A stretch of DNA of 64,000 bases, from assembly GCF_004210375.1 (NCBI RefSeq), contig NC_134827.1, forward strand, positions 101,045,285-101,109,284, in the 5' to 3' direction. The notes beneath the pieces are model-generated. The model was not told the origin of the DNA. It searched no databases and saw only the letters and a program-made list of their open reading frames with translations. Numbering within the stretch: the first letter of the stretch is position 1; each line of letters begins with the position of its first letter. The stretch comes from Tachypleus tridentatus (Eukaryota; Arthropoda; Merostomata; Xiphosura; Limulidae). The translations under genes were made by a program, and so were the position numbers. Shown in pieces: positions 12,156-22,793 of the stretch.

Positions 12156-12951
12156 GGCTCTATAGAGCAGAACGCGAACGATGAATTCTTGAATTCACCG
12201 TCGGGACAAGCTAACTTTAAAGCTACGATCAATCCAGATAACATAGTAGCTGACATTTATTGTTTATATTACAATGCCAGGTTTGGATTTTAGTTTTTCT
12301 AGCTGAACAGAAAATGCGTTTTTGATGTTTTAGGTATTTCTGAATAAATTCATACAAAGAGGATATTTTGACCGCTTGACCAACAAAGTACGTTATCAAT
12401 GTTGCCAAAAGATATTAATTCTAAAAGCTTCGTCGCTGCTAGAGAACACTTATTAAATATATATTGGTTTTTATTTATGGTATCTTTCCATGTTCAGTAA
12501 AACTAGTTTATTCTTTTTTTCTATTTTTGTCTTTTGTCTTTATCAAACGTGCGCACGTTCTTGTCTCTTAGCTCTCTGGTGCCATTCAGCCTCTGGTATA
12601 TTGAACAATTTCTTCTCTAGACAATTGTTGAGGTGTCAAGTACTTTAGAGATCCGAATCCTGCAGCAACAGTAAACTAAGTTTCCGGCCTGTATGGAATT
12701 TATTTAAAAATAAATAGTATTCTCCTACTATGTTTATTACAATGTGGAATAACATACAAAATAAAACCGATGAATAAATAAATAAATAATAATAACATTT
12801 ATTAGAGGCACCATATTGGCTCATCGAGTATACCAAAGCTGTTGTTGTTTTTTTCTTCAAGTACAAACTTTAGCTCGTAAGCGCCATCTTTTAACCGATT
12901 TGAGATCTGATTACAGCCACTGATACTGAGGATTCTCTCTTTTTTGTGACT
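12156..12951. other. no gene seen
   Basis: AT-rich sequence with simple runs of (AATA)n near 12,775. An open frame of about 70 codons on the minus strand has no recognisable domain and mostly reflects low-complexity composition. Confidence 0.55.
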
Positions 12952-13110
12952 GGTTTGTTTCGAATTTCGCGTAAAGCTACACGATGTCTACTTGCTGTAA
13001 CCGTCCCTAATTTAGTAATGACGAACTAGGGGAAATTCAGTTAGTCAACTTCACCTACCGCCATTTTTTTAAACCTTCAAACAGTGGAAGTGACATTATA
13101 GCTCACGCAC
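12952..13110 (-). mobile_element. SINE-A, degraded fragment
   Basis: The tail side is clear (GAATTTCGCGTAAAGCTACA, then CGTCCCTAATTTAG). The body is degraded past CACCTACCGCC and the tRNA head is missing. Confidence 0.7.
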
Positions 13111-13221
13111 TCTTACGTCACCAATCTCAGCTGTGTTAGTTGCACTACAACAAACTACCCTACACTAGGATTATATGAACGCAAAGAATCATCTTGAACT
13201 TAACGCAGCTTGTCACGATCT

Positions 13222-13385
13222 GTGGGTCGTTGGTTTGAACGTGTGCTCGCTTTTCTCTGGTAAAAGAATAATCCAAGAGTTGGCGGTAGATGATATTAAC
13301 TAGCTGCCTTCCCTCTAGTCCATCATTACAAAATTAGTGACGACTATCGCAGATAACCCTCAACTAGATTTATACAAAATTAATA
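13222..13385 (+). mobile_element. SINE-A, degraded fragment
   Basis: The end of the head is a remnant (GGTTTGAACGTGTGCTCGC). The body is recognisable (AAGAGTTGGCGGTAGATGAT, CTAGCTGCCTTCCCTCTAGT) and the tail has lost its GCGCGAAATTC. It faces the fragment at 12,952-13,110. Confidence 0.7.
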
Positions 13386-13660
13386 GTAAACAAATTGCTT
13401 ATTGGAACATTAATTCATAGAAAAGGTTTACTCTCATTGACGAAATATGTTCTGCTTCGTATAAAAAACACCAGGAACAAGATTGTCCTACTTATATCTT
13501 TCCTACCACTAAATCAATTCATAAAAAAATTACTTCGTTTTTTTTTTCTGCTACTGCGCGAGTTCCATGGAAAATATTACCTTCTAGGTTAGTCCTAAGG
13601 AAATTTTTAGTTTCTCTCTGATTGGTAAGTCCCGTGGAGCAGTTTGTTCTTTAGTTGTTG

Positions 13661-13760
13661 TTTTGACACTGGACAATTCATGTATAGCTATTTACCTTTT
13701 TGTTTTGCCACTGGACAATTCATGTATAGCTATTTACCTTTTTGTTTTGCCACTGGACGA
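13661..13760 (+). repeat. 42-bp tandem repeat, 2.4 copies
   Basis: TTTTG.CACTGGACAATTCA followed by TGTATAGCTATTTACC starts at 13,661 and 13,703, and a partial third copy starts at 13,745. Confidence 0.85.
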
Positions 13761-13957
13761 ATCCCATGAAATATTTTACCCTCTTGTTACTTCATTATTT
13801 CTGTGAACTGTTATACATATATGTGCTTCTAGGTCACTCGTGTAAAACTTTAGTGTTTTTGTTTTTGCGTGGTATATCACAAATTTTGTTATACTATATA
13901 TCAGTCTTGTAAAGTAGTTTACGTATTGATTCAATTAGATCAGTCCTTGAAGTAACA

Positions 13958-14060
13958 GTCCTCCCCGGTGGTCCTTAAGTCTGAAAAGGTATAACGTTAA
14001 AAATCAGGTTTCGAAACTTGTATTTTATATATTTGTGCTTAACAACAAACAAATCCATTG
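13958..14060 (+). mobile_element. SINE-C remnant
   Basis: CGGTGGTCCTTAAGTCTG, then AAAATCAGGTTTCGAAAC and a TTTGTGCTTAACAAC tail match the SINE-C pattern with heavy divergence. Confidence 0.45.
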
Positions 14061-14232
14061 CGTATTTACTTTTCACCTCCTCTGGTTCACCACAATAATT
14101 ATTTTACATTTTAGTCGTTCCTGGTTCACTGCCAATGAATATTTTATGTCTGTTTGTCTATTGAGTCGATTCAGTAGTATATTTTACCTTTTATCTCAAG
14201 GCACTTTGTTTCTATCCTGAAAGTCCTTTGTC

Positions 14233-16510
14233 TTGGAAAATGAATTTTTATTCGAAACCTCGCACGTTACAAATTCGAAAGTGAACCTAAGTGATAGTTT
14301 TACTGTTGTGAATCTAAGTACGATTTTTAAGGTAGTGGACCCAAGTGACATTTTTGACGTAGTGAACCTAAATGATAATTTTACTGTAGTGAACCTAAGT
14401 ATGATTTTTAAGGTAGGGGACCCAAGTGACATTTTTAACGTAGTGAACCCAAATGATAATTTTACTCTAGTGAACCTAAGTATGATTTTTAAAGTAGTGG
14501 ACCCAAGTGACATTTTTAACGTAGTGAACCTAAATGATAACTTTACTGTAGTGAACCTAAGTATGATTTTTAAGGTAGTGGACCCAAGTGACATTTTTAA
14601 CGTAGTGGACCTAAATGATAGTTTTACTGTAGTGAACCTAAATGATAATTTTACTGTAGTGAACCTAAGTACGATTTTTAAGGTAGTGAACCTAAATGAT
14701 AATTTTACTGTAGTGAACCTAAATGATAATTTTACTGTAGTGAACCTAAGTACGATTTTTAAGGTAGTGGACCCTAGTGACATTTTTAACGTAGTGAACC
14801 TAAATGATAATTTTACTCTAGTGAACCTAAGTATGATTTTTAAGGTAGTGGACCCAAGTGACATTTTTAACGTAGTGAACCTAAATGATATTTTTACTGT
14901 AGTGAATCTAAGTACAATTTTTAAGATGGTAAACCCACGTGACATTTTTAACGTAGTGAACCTAAGTGATAGTTTTACTGTAGTGAATCTAAGTACGTTT
15001 TTTAAGGTGGTGGACTCAAGTGACATTTTTAACGTAGTGAACCTAAATGATAGTTTTACTGTAGTGAACCTAAGTACGATTTTTAAGGTAGTGAACCTAA
15101 ATGATAATTTTACTGTAGTGAACCTAAATGATAATTTTACTGCAGTGAACCTAAATGATAATTTTACTGTAGTGAACCTAAATGATAAGTTTACTGTAGT
15201 GAACATAAGTACGATTTTTAAGGTAGTGGATCCAGTGCATTTTTGACGTAGTGAACCTAAATGATAATTTTACTGTAGTGAACCTAAGTATGATTTTTAA
15301 GGTAGTGGACCCAAGTGACATTTTTAACGTAGTGAACCTAAATGATAATTTTACTGTAGTGAACCTAAGTATGATTTTTAAGGTAGTGGACCCAAGTGAT
15401 ATTTTTAACGTAGTGAACCTAAATGATAATTTTACTCTAGTGAACCTAAGTATGATTTTTAAGGTAGTGGACCCAAGTGACATTTTTAACGTAGTGAACC
15501 TAAATGATATTTTTACTGTAGTGAATCTAAGTACAATTTTTAAGATGGTAAACCCACGTGACATTTTTAACGTAGTGAACCTAAGTGATAGTTTTACTGT
15601 AGTGAATCTAAGTACGTTTTTTAAGGTGGTGGACTCAAGTGACATTTTTAACGTAGTGAACCTAAATGATAGTTTTACTGTAGTGAACCTAAATGATAAT
15701 TTTACTGTAGTGAACCTAAGTACGATTTTTAAGGTAGTGAACCTAAATGATAATTTTACTGTAGTGAACCTAAATGATAATTTTACTGCAGTGAACCTAA
15801 ATGATAATTTTACTGTAGTGAACCTAAGTACGATTTTTAAGGTAGTGGACCCAAGTGACATTTTTAACGTAGTGAACCCAAATGATAATTTTACTGTAGT
15901 GAACCTAAGTATGATTTTTAAGGTAGTGGACCCAAGTGACATTTTTAACGTAGTGAACCTAAATGATAAGTTTACTGTAGTGAACATAAGTACGATTTTT
16001 AAGGTAGTGGATCCAAGTGACATTTTTGACGTAGTGAACCTAAATGATAATTTTACTGTAGTGAACCTAAGTATGATTTTTAAGGTAGTGGACCCAAGTG
16101 ACGTTTTTAACGTAGTGAACCTAAATGATAATTTTACTGTAGTGAACCTAAGTATGATTTTTAAGGTAGTGGACCCAAGTGACATTTTTAACGTAGTGGA
16201 CCCAAGTGACATTTTTAACGTAGTGAACCTAAATGATAGTTTTACTGTAGTGAACCTAAATGATAATTTTACTGTAGTGAACCTAAATGATAATTTTACT
16301 GTAGTGAACCTAAGTACGATTTTTAAGGTAGTGAATCCAAGTGACATTTTTAACGTAGTGAACCTAAATGATAATTTTACTGTAGTGAATCTAAGTACGA
16401 TTTTTAAGGTAGTGAACCTAAGTGACATTTTTGCTCTTATAATATTTGTGCATATTATAGGCATAATACTCACCGAGCTAAACGTTCCTGCAAGATTTCT
16501 GAAATTTTGA
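14233..16510 (+). other. repeat-generated open frames on both strands
   Basis: Because 27 bp is nine codons, the array reads open on both strands. The plus strand gives nine-residue repeats (VVNLNDNFT, VVNLSTIFK, VVDPSDIFN) in 14,233-15,246 and 15,251-16,510, interrupted only by the 2-bp deletion near 15,232. The minus strand gives FTTVKLSFR, FTTLKMSLG and STTLKIVLR in 14,196-15,206 and 15,178-16,473. Neither plus frame has an ATG ahead of the repeats. Differences between monomers fall at first and second codon positions as readily as the third (ACG/ATG, AAT/AGT/ATT), which argues against selection on a protein. A repeat-bearing exon cannot be fully excluded without expression data. Confidence 0.6.
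14280..16432 (+). repeat. 27-bp array with 81-bp higher-order units
   Basis: About 80 monomers of 27 bp fall into three types: GTGAACCTAAATGATAATTT+TACTGTA, GTGAACCTAAGTACGATTTT+TAAGGTA, and GTGGACCCAAGTGACATTTT+TAACGTA. They mostly run in the order 1-2-3, giving an 81-bp higher-order unit, with local runs of type 1. A stretch near 14.80-15.07 kb, marked by ACTCTAGTG, AAGATGGTAAACCCACG and TACGTTTTTTAAGGTGG, repeats at 15.42-15.69 kb. The offset is 619 bp, or 23 monomers minus 2 bp. The missing 2 bp are in a damaged monomer near 15,232 (GGATCCAGTGCATTT). Confidence 0.95.
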
Positions 16511-17104
16511 TTCGTGTACTTCTACGTAATTCAATTATTAATTTATCTTCTCATCTTTTTCTCAAATTCTTATGAGTTTCTTGGAAGAACATTTTTCAAC
16601 GTAGTACAAAAACATCTTGCAGAATGTCTTATCACATTTTAATTCGAATCGGTGTTACCTCACCTACACAACGTAATCACTCCTGAAGTACACGATAAAA
16701 AATCGAAACTGCTTTCGATATTTAGGCTAGAGTTTCGAGTAAGTAAACACACTTTAGTCTTTTAGGTAAACACTTCTGCTCACATGAGCAAATAGTGGAC
16801 AAGATGACATTTCGGATTCGGTAAAGAAGCGGTTGCTAGGCGACGAAGAGTCGATAGTTCGTCAAATGGCATCTCTGTTGTTGTTTTTGTTAACCTTAAC
16901 CCGTCTCTTCTGCCTTGTGTGAGTAGTATTAGACATCTATTATTTTCAATGAAGACAACGTGTCTTAAGTTTCATATTAATCATCATTCAACCGTGGACT
17001 TTCCTAATGTTTGTCCTCGGTTTACGTTGTGTAATTTTATCTAAAACGTGACATTGACCTAATTTCCCCACTATTTAATTTAGCATTTATTTTTCTTTCT
17101 CAAA
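16511..17104. other. no gene seen
   Basis: Unique-looking AT-rich DNA between the 27-bp array and a SINE. No coding, RNA or transposon signature was recognised. Confidence 0.55.
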
Positions 17105-17114
17105 AGCGTTAGGG

Positions 17115-17393
17115 TTTGGTTTGTTTTGAATTTCGCGCAAGGCTACACGAGGGCTAAATGCGCTAGCCGTCCCTAATTTAGCAGTGTAAGACTAGAGGGA
17201 AGTGAGGTATTCATCACCACCCACGGTCAACTCTTGGGCTACTCTTTTACAAACGAATAGTGAGATTGACCGTCACATTATAACGCCCCCACGGCTGAAA
17301 AGGGGGCGAGCACGTTTGGTTTGACGGGGATTCGAACTCGCGACCCTCAGATTACAAGTCGAGTGTCTAAACCACCTAGCCATGCCGGGCCTC
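17115..17393 (-). mobile_element. SINE-A, full length
   Basis: All parts are present: tail side TTTTGAATTTCGCGCAAGG, body with ATTATAACGCCCCCACGGC, and head with GGATTCGAACTCGCGACC and CCATGCCGGGCC. The flanking AGCGTTAGGG at 17,105-17,114 and 17,394-17,403 is a perfect 10-bp target duplication. Confidence 0.93.
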
Positions 17394-17501
17394 AGCGTTA
17401 GGGATTATGAGGACACGTCGAAGAGTAGCTTTGCGCGAAAACGACACAAATTAATTGAAATTTTCTTATTACTAACGAATGCTGTTTGTACTGATACCAA
17501 G

Positions 17502-17547
17502 AGCGTAGATAGCCCTCGTGTAGCTTTGCGCGAATTTCAAAACAAAC
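17502..17547 (+). mobile_element. SINE-A tail fragment
   Basis: Only the 3' end remains: GTAGATAGCCCTCGTGTAGC, then TTTGCGCGAATTTC and AAAACAAAC. Confidence 0.7.
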
Positions 17548-17943
17548 TAATATAAGGTATCGAAACGGAATTTTTCCTCATCGATGACCATTACCACTAA
17601 AGCTGTCTTACAGAATAATATTACACATACAGACTCTGAATCCAAAGATTCATGAATCACGATCGGTTTGCGCAAAAATGCACTCCGCAACTGTGAATAT
17701 TAATTCGCCTTCGATTTTTCTCTTCAAATTATTTTTGACTGACGTCAAGCTGAAATCTTTGACATACGTTGGGAAAACAAAAACTGGTTGAAATAACTTG
17801 GATTTAAAAAATAATTACGCTGAACCTATCGGTTGGTTTGTCCTTTATCGTTTCGAGCTGTATTAGAATTAAAAATGAAAGTCCTTATGAAGTTATTTCT
17901 TCACAAGAACTTACTTATGTGTTTCTATTTGTTCACTATACTT

Positions 17944-18065
17944 CCACCACAGTAGCACCGCGGTAAATTTGGGGACTTACAACGTCAGAAATTGAGTTTC
18001 GATACCTGTGGATGGTAGAGAACAGATAGCCCGTTGTGCAGCTTTGTGCGTAACTTCAAACATAA
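17944..18065 (+). mobile_element. SINE-C
   Basis: The head runs from CAGTAGCACCGCGGTAA through GGACTTACAACG to GAGTTTCGATACC. The tail has AGATAGCCCGTTGTGCAGC and TTTGTGCGTAACTTC. Confidence 0.7.
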
Positions 18066-18167
18066 GAAAAATATAAGTGAATTGAATATTCCAAAACTTT
18101 TGTTAGAAATGAGAGAAAAAAAGAAACATTAACTGTGTTTCTTTCCTTTCAGTTACCCCTTCCCCAT

Positions 18168-18302
18168 CATCCGTTGGCTTAGCGGAAAGAATCACAATGT
18201 ACAACGCTAAAATTCAGGTTTCGATACCCGCGATGGGCAGATTGTCCGTTGTGTAGCATGTGTGTTTTTCTTTTAGCAAAGCCACATCGAGCTATCTGCT
18301 GG
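18168..18302. mobile_element. SINE-C (+) joined to SINE-B tail (-)
   Basis: From 18,168 to about 18,255 the sequence reads as a plus-strand SINE-C head (GGCTTAGCGGAAAG, TACAACGCTAAAATTC, GGTTTCGATACCCG). It then runs directly into a minus-strand SINE-B tail (TGTGTTTTTCTTTTAGCAAA, then GCCACATCGAGCTATCTGC). It is either a chimera or one insertion into another's tail. Confidence 0.65.
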
Positions 18303-18529
18303 TCATTTCGTTTTGTGTTTAATAGCAAATAACCATTTGAAGTGCGTCACTATTGCTTGTTTCTGTTTTTCTCCTTACTTGATATATTGGATAAAGCATT
18401 TCTAACCTCTGAATTTGTTGAATCGTTTTATGCTGACCAGAATAGTTTGGGTTGAAATGATTATTGAACATATTACATGAATTTTTTTTTTTTTTGTATA
18501 AATGTAGAATAGAGGATGCTAGAAAACTA

Positions 18530-18672
18530 TCTGTGCTAGCCGTCCCTAATACAGGTGTTTTAGACTGTGGGTAATGCAGCTGATCAACACCACTCACCGC
18601 CATTATTGAAGTTACTATTTTACTAACGAACTATAGCGTCCTCACGGCTGAAAGGGCGAGCACGTTTGTTGA
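18530..18672 (-). mobile_element. SINE-A fragment
   Basis: CTATCTGTGCTAGCCGTCCC and CACGGCTGAAAGGGCGAGCA are clear. The middle has deletions and the tRNA head is absent. Confidence 0.75.
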
Positions 18673-19013
18673 CTGAATTGTATGTAATTCATGACCCGTA
18701 GGTTGCAAGCCTTAACTAACAGGTAATTTCAGTCACTGAATAGAAATAAAGTTACGAAGAAAGCCTGAACGTATAAACTTAGATTTCCTTTTAAAACCTT
18801 AACACATATAGTTGTAACAAAGAAAAAGTTAAAACTAAGACCCAATTCCATGTACTAATCACGAGTCGTCTCAAATATGTACAGATTTTTATAATGTTTA
18901 GTCTGCAACTGTTAGAGTAATCATATTGATGATGAGACAGAAACTGGGGTAAGTTTTTTTATTTGAATTAAGGAACATCACACGTGATGTTTTATATAAA
19001 TCTCTTCCGAAAG

Positions 19014-19168
19014 GGGTCTGGGTGGTTAGGGTGCTCGACTCGTACTCTGAGGGTCACACTTTCAGTTGGGTGCGGTCAATCCCACTATTCGTTGATAAAA
19101 GAGTAGTCCAAGAGTTGGCGGTGGGTGGTGACGTGTAGCTGCCTTCCCTCTGGTCTTACACTGCTGAA
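19014..19168 (+). mobile_element. SINE-A, internally deleted
   Basis: The head is present through GCTCGACTCGTACTCTGAGG, but the segment from the B box to GGGGGCGTTATAATG is reduced to a few bases (CACTTTCAGTTGGG). The body resumes with GGTCAATCCCACTATTCG and stops before the tail. Confidence 0.75.
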
Positions 19169-19425
19169 AGAAACACACTCTTCCGATTGGATTGAAATAT
19201 CCTATCATTAGTTAAAGACATTTTAGTAACAAAGAAGTTACCATGACGACATCCTGCTGGCTGTTTCTAGTATTTACTTGCTCATTTACAGAACCAAATT
19301 ATAATTAAACGAATTTTGAGCGGAAAAGCTAAGTACCTGGTGTTTATTTTTACCTAGCAAAATATCCATATCACCTGTCAGACTTGTTTTATAATTTTTA
19401 CACACACTCACACACCTATACATAA

Positions 19426-19560
19426 GAGATGTCTGACGATGAACCGAAGAAAGTCGAAACGTTGTTCGCTCTTCTATGTAAAATATTTCCTCAACCCAAA
19501 CGAGCCGTTTTTGCATATAAAAGAGCTTTCTGCGTTGAGCCGTACCTCGAAGACAAGAAA
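19426..19560 (+). mobile_element. retroelement-type motif, copy 2
   Basis: CTGACGATGAACCGAAGAAA, then GTCGAAACGTTGTTCGCTC and CCGTTTTTGCATATAAAAG match the minus-strand motif at 545-652 over about 75-80 bases. The open frame that begins at the ATG in this motif is a passenger of the repeat. It has no known domain and no independent support as a gene. Confidence 0.55.
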
Positions 19561-19757
19561 CTAGTTCGAAGCAAAGTGAAACAGTTTATGCGAACAGTTT
19601 TTCGGCAACGAGACACGAAGCATTAGATTCACAGCTCAGGCACGCTCACCATTGAACCATGCCCAGCGAATTTTCTTTTTTTTTAAACAACAGGTCATAT
19701 TTAGTGGTCAGTATTACACTGCCTTTATAAAACAGCTTTAATCACCTTGTGCAAACT

Positions 19758-19980
19758 ATCGAGTTTGCATCCCTGTCGCGCCAAACATGCTCGCCCTTTC
19801 AGCCGTGGGGGCGTTATAATGTGACGGTCAGTCCCACTATTCGTTGGTAAAAAGAATAGCCCAACAGTTGGCGGTGGGTGGCGATGAATAGTTGCCTTCT
19901 CTCTAGTCTTACAGTGCTAAATTAGGGACGGCTAGCACAGATAGCCCTCGAGTAGCTTTGTGCGAAATTTAAAAACAAAA
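19758..19980 (+). mobile_element. SINE-A lacking most of its head
   Basis: It starts at the 3' part of the tRNA region (GAGTTTGCATCCCTGTCGCG), then has a complete body and the tail TAGCTTTGTGCGAAATTT with A-rich ACAAAACAAA. The sequence just upstream near 19,640 (GCTCAGGCACGCTCACC) may be an unrelated tRNA-like head remnant in the opposite direction. Confidence 0.85.
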
Positions 19981-20070
19981 CAAAAAAAAACTACATTTGT
20001 ATTTATTGTAAACATGTTAAGGAAGAAGTCAGCAGCAACTTGCTACCAACCACCTACGTTAAGGGGTTAG

Positions 20071-20170
20071 CTATTACACTTGTAACGCACCAACAGCTTA
20101 AAGTGTGGATGAATACCACAACGTTTACTATTACACTTGTAACGCACCAACAGTTTAAAGTGTGGTGGAA
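20071..20170 (+). repeat. 57-bp tandem duplication
   Basis: CTATTACACTTGTAACGCAC, then CAACAG.TTAAAGTGTGG starts at 20,071 and again at 20,128. Confidence 0.85.
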
Positions 20171-20957
20171 AACCTCAAGGTATCGCACTTATTCGAATAT
20201 GGCCCAGAGTTCTACTACATGACCGACTTTTGCTTAAACTTTTATTCTATTGGACAAACATAAACAGATAATCCACATTAAAATATTTAATTTAATTCAG
20301 TTTAATCTTTATCGATAATTCAAAAAGATTTATTTCTAATACACACAACGATCTCGTTTTTGTTTTAGAGACAATTTTATCGCTATTCGTCTTTTATTTT
20401 GCTATAAAATAAACATCTCTTGTGTCATCAGATTCAGAAAGTTCCTGGTAGAAGAATACAGTTGACCCTCTGTCATCATGTCCATCGATTACAGAAGGAA
20501 TGTAATCGTCACGACCATTCCAACCAATGAGAGTGCAGTATTTCTTTTGTCTCGTAGCTTTTGAAGACAACTTTAAAATAACGTTAAATATCAAGTTTCC
20601 GTGACTACAAAGAGAGCATAACCTGGCACAATATGTTTAACGAGGCCGTTAAAAACTAAAGCATTAATCAATTTCCTATTCACTTGATTATTGAGTATGT
20701 TGTTAAGGCTTTCAGAGGTCTGCTTTTAGTTTGGGTAAGTTGCCTGTCGATGATCAGAATTGTTCAACAAGGCTTAACGTCTGTTGTTATTACAAATTAG
20801 TGAACCGTATTGGATTATTTTAGAGGTTCAGTTGAGAGTGCTCGACAAAGTTTGGAAGCTGTAATCAAGAATATATCATGGAAAATATCAAATTATTTTT
20901 ACTACTTCACAGCCAATATTTTTCAACTGCCTCACTAATAAAACACAAAGAACAGGG
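20171..20957. other. no gene seen
   Basis: Unique-looking AT-rich DNA. Short open frames on both strands show no recognisable motif. Confidence 0.5.
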
Positions 20958-20967
20958 ACAAAATGTT

Positions 20968-21216
20968 TGTTTGTTTTTGAAGTTACACATCCCTAATTTA
21001 CCAGTGTAAGACTAGATAGAGGGAAGGCAGCTAGTCATCACCACCCACGCCAGCTCTTGGTCTACTCTTTTACCAAGGAATAGTGGGATTGACCGCCACA
21101 TTGTAACACCTCCACGGTTGAAAGGGCGGGCATGTTTGGTGTGACGGGAATTCGAACCCGGGACTCTTTCAGGTTACAAGTCGAGCGCCCTAAACACCTG
21201 GCCATGATGGGCCGGA
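20968..21216 (-). mobile_element. SINE-A with truncated tail region
   Basis: The head and body are complete (GGGATTGACCGCCACATTG, GAATTCGAACCCGGG, CCTGGCCATGATGGGCC). The tail side skips from TTTTTGAAG straight to TTACACATCCCTAATTTACC, a deletion of about 40 bases. A perfect ACAAAATGTT target duplication lies at 20,958-20,967 and 21,217-21,226. Confidence 0.9.
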
Positions 21217-21226
21217 ACAAAATGTT

Positions 21227-21737
21227 AAGCCTAATTACTTTTAATTAACTAATAAACAGTTTAGTTACGAACACAAGGAATACAGCCTAAATATGGGAAA
21301 CATACAGATATAAAATACTTACGTCCTTGAGTTATTTTCTGTATTTCTAAAGATATCGCTGCAAGGATTATTTGATAAATTGTTTAAGCATAGTAAAATA
21401 GGATTAATTATACAATCGCATATTACCGAGTTGTTAGAGTTCTGGGCTGCGTATCAGAAAATTCAAGACTTGAACTGCGACATGCTATTGAACATTTTCC
21501 GCACATTCAGTTATAGATGTTGTAACTGTGAAACTCTGCTCGTTATTAGTCATATCCTAAAACTGATGAATTCTGAGTTATATATTCTCTAATCCATCAG
21601 TTCATAATTAGGAGCTGCTATGCGCAGCTCGCCATTTGGGTGATTTTGGAAGAAAATTGTGATACACAAAAAACAACAACAATCAACCCCAAAAAAACTC
21701 TATGGTCATCAGTTCAATGTTAGTTAGTCCGTTTGTC
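21227..21737. other. no gene seen
   Basis: AT-rich, with no recognised element. A 70-codon open frame lacks an ATG start and any known motif. Confidence 0.5.
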
Positions 21738-21975
21738 TGTTGTTTGTTAAATTTCGCACAAAGCTACTGGAGGGCTATCTGTGCTAGCCGTCTCTAATTT
21801 TGAACTTATAGACTAGAAGGAATGCAGCAAATCAGCATCATCAACTCCTGAGCTATTTTTTACCAGTGAAAAGTGGAATTGTCTGAACCATTATAACGCT
21901 CCAACAGCTGAAAGGGCGAGCATGTTTGGAGATGAAATTCAAAATCGCGACTCGCTGGTTCGTGAGACTGGTGTT
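21738..21975 (-). mobile_element. SINE-D
   Basis: The tail side reads AATTTCGCACAAAGCTACTG. The diagnostic D body is GTCTCTAATTTTGAACTTAT and AGACTAG, followed by AAAAGTGGAATTGTCTGAAC and CAACAGCTGAAAGGGCGAGC. The head is degraded (CGCGACTCGCTGGTTCGTG). Confidence 0.75.
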
Positions 21976-22689
21976 TCAATGAAACTACAATACCACGTTT
22001 ACAAGGAGAAACGAATGATAATAACGTATTTGAACAGCTTTAAAATATTTTTCGTAATTAACCAAATCAGTAAATTATTGTTTCAAATCCATTGTAAAAT
22101 CAGTTTTGATTTCACTGAAACACAACCAACTCCTACACTGTGTAGAGTAGATTAAATAGTCTAACGAGAACGAAAGGAGTATAAATAAAAATTTCAAAAA
22201 AGGCCTACCATATCTTACAGACATAACACCAGGTGGTGTATACCTTAAATATTGTGTTTAAACAGATTGTCCAAGAATAGATTTCTACAATGGGGGATTA
22301 CTTTTGTTTGTAGTTAAACACATTTTTTATTCTTCACTGAATTTCAATATTTATGATTAACCTCGAATTAACCAGACTGTACAACATTAGAAATATAGCT
22401 TACAAGAAGGAATTAATTACTACTAATTACTTAGGTTCGACTGAGCCAAGGAAACGAAAAGTGGATTGCCATAAATATGTAAGTTTCATTGCATACACTA
22501 TAACTTTTATTAGTGTCCTAAAGTGAACTATTCGTGAAAGAAAAATAGCATATTTATTATAGAACTTTCATTTGTTACTTAGAAATACTGTGTATATAAA
22601 ATAGGACATCATCCAGGCGAAAAATGTGTAAATAAGAACATTTGTTGTTGAAACAACTAATACCTCAAGATTGGGGAAGGAAATAACAG
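21976..22689. other. no gene seen
   Basis: No repeat or coding signal recognised. The open frame that begins inside the preceding SINE continues for about 60 codons without any motif. Confidence 0.5.
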
Positions 22690-22793
22690 TTACTGCCCTT
22701 TGGATAATCTGTTTTATGGCCACTGCGGGTATCAGAGCCCGGTTTTTAGTATTATAAGCCTTCAGACTAACTGCTGTGTCACTGGGGAGGATC
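22690..22793 (-). mobile_element. SINE-C, degraded
   Basis: CACTGCGGGTATCAGAGCCC, GGTTTTTAGTATTATAAG and GCTGTGTCACTGGGGAGG mark the head. The tail side is poorly preserved (GATAATCTGTTTTATGG). Confidence 0.6.

Noticed and set aside
19429..19626. 65-codon frame beginning MSDDEPKKVETLF as a gene
   Set aside because: Its first third is the dispersed repeat motif also seen at 591-634. The remainder has no known domain.
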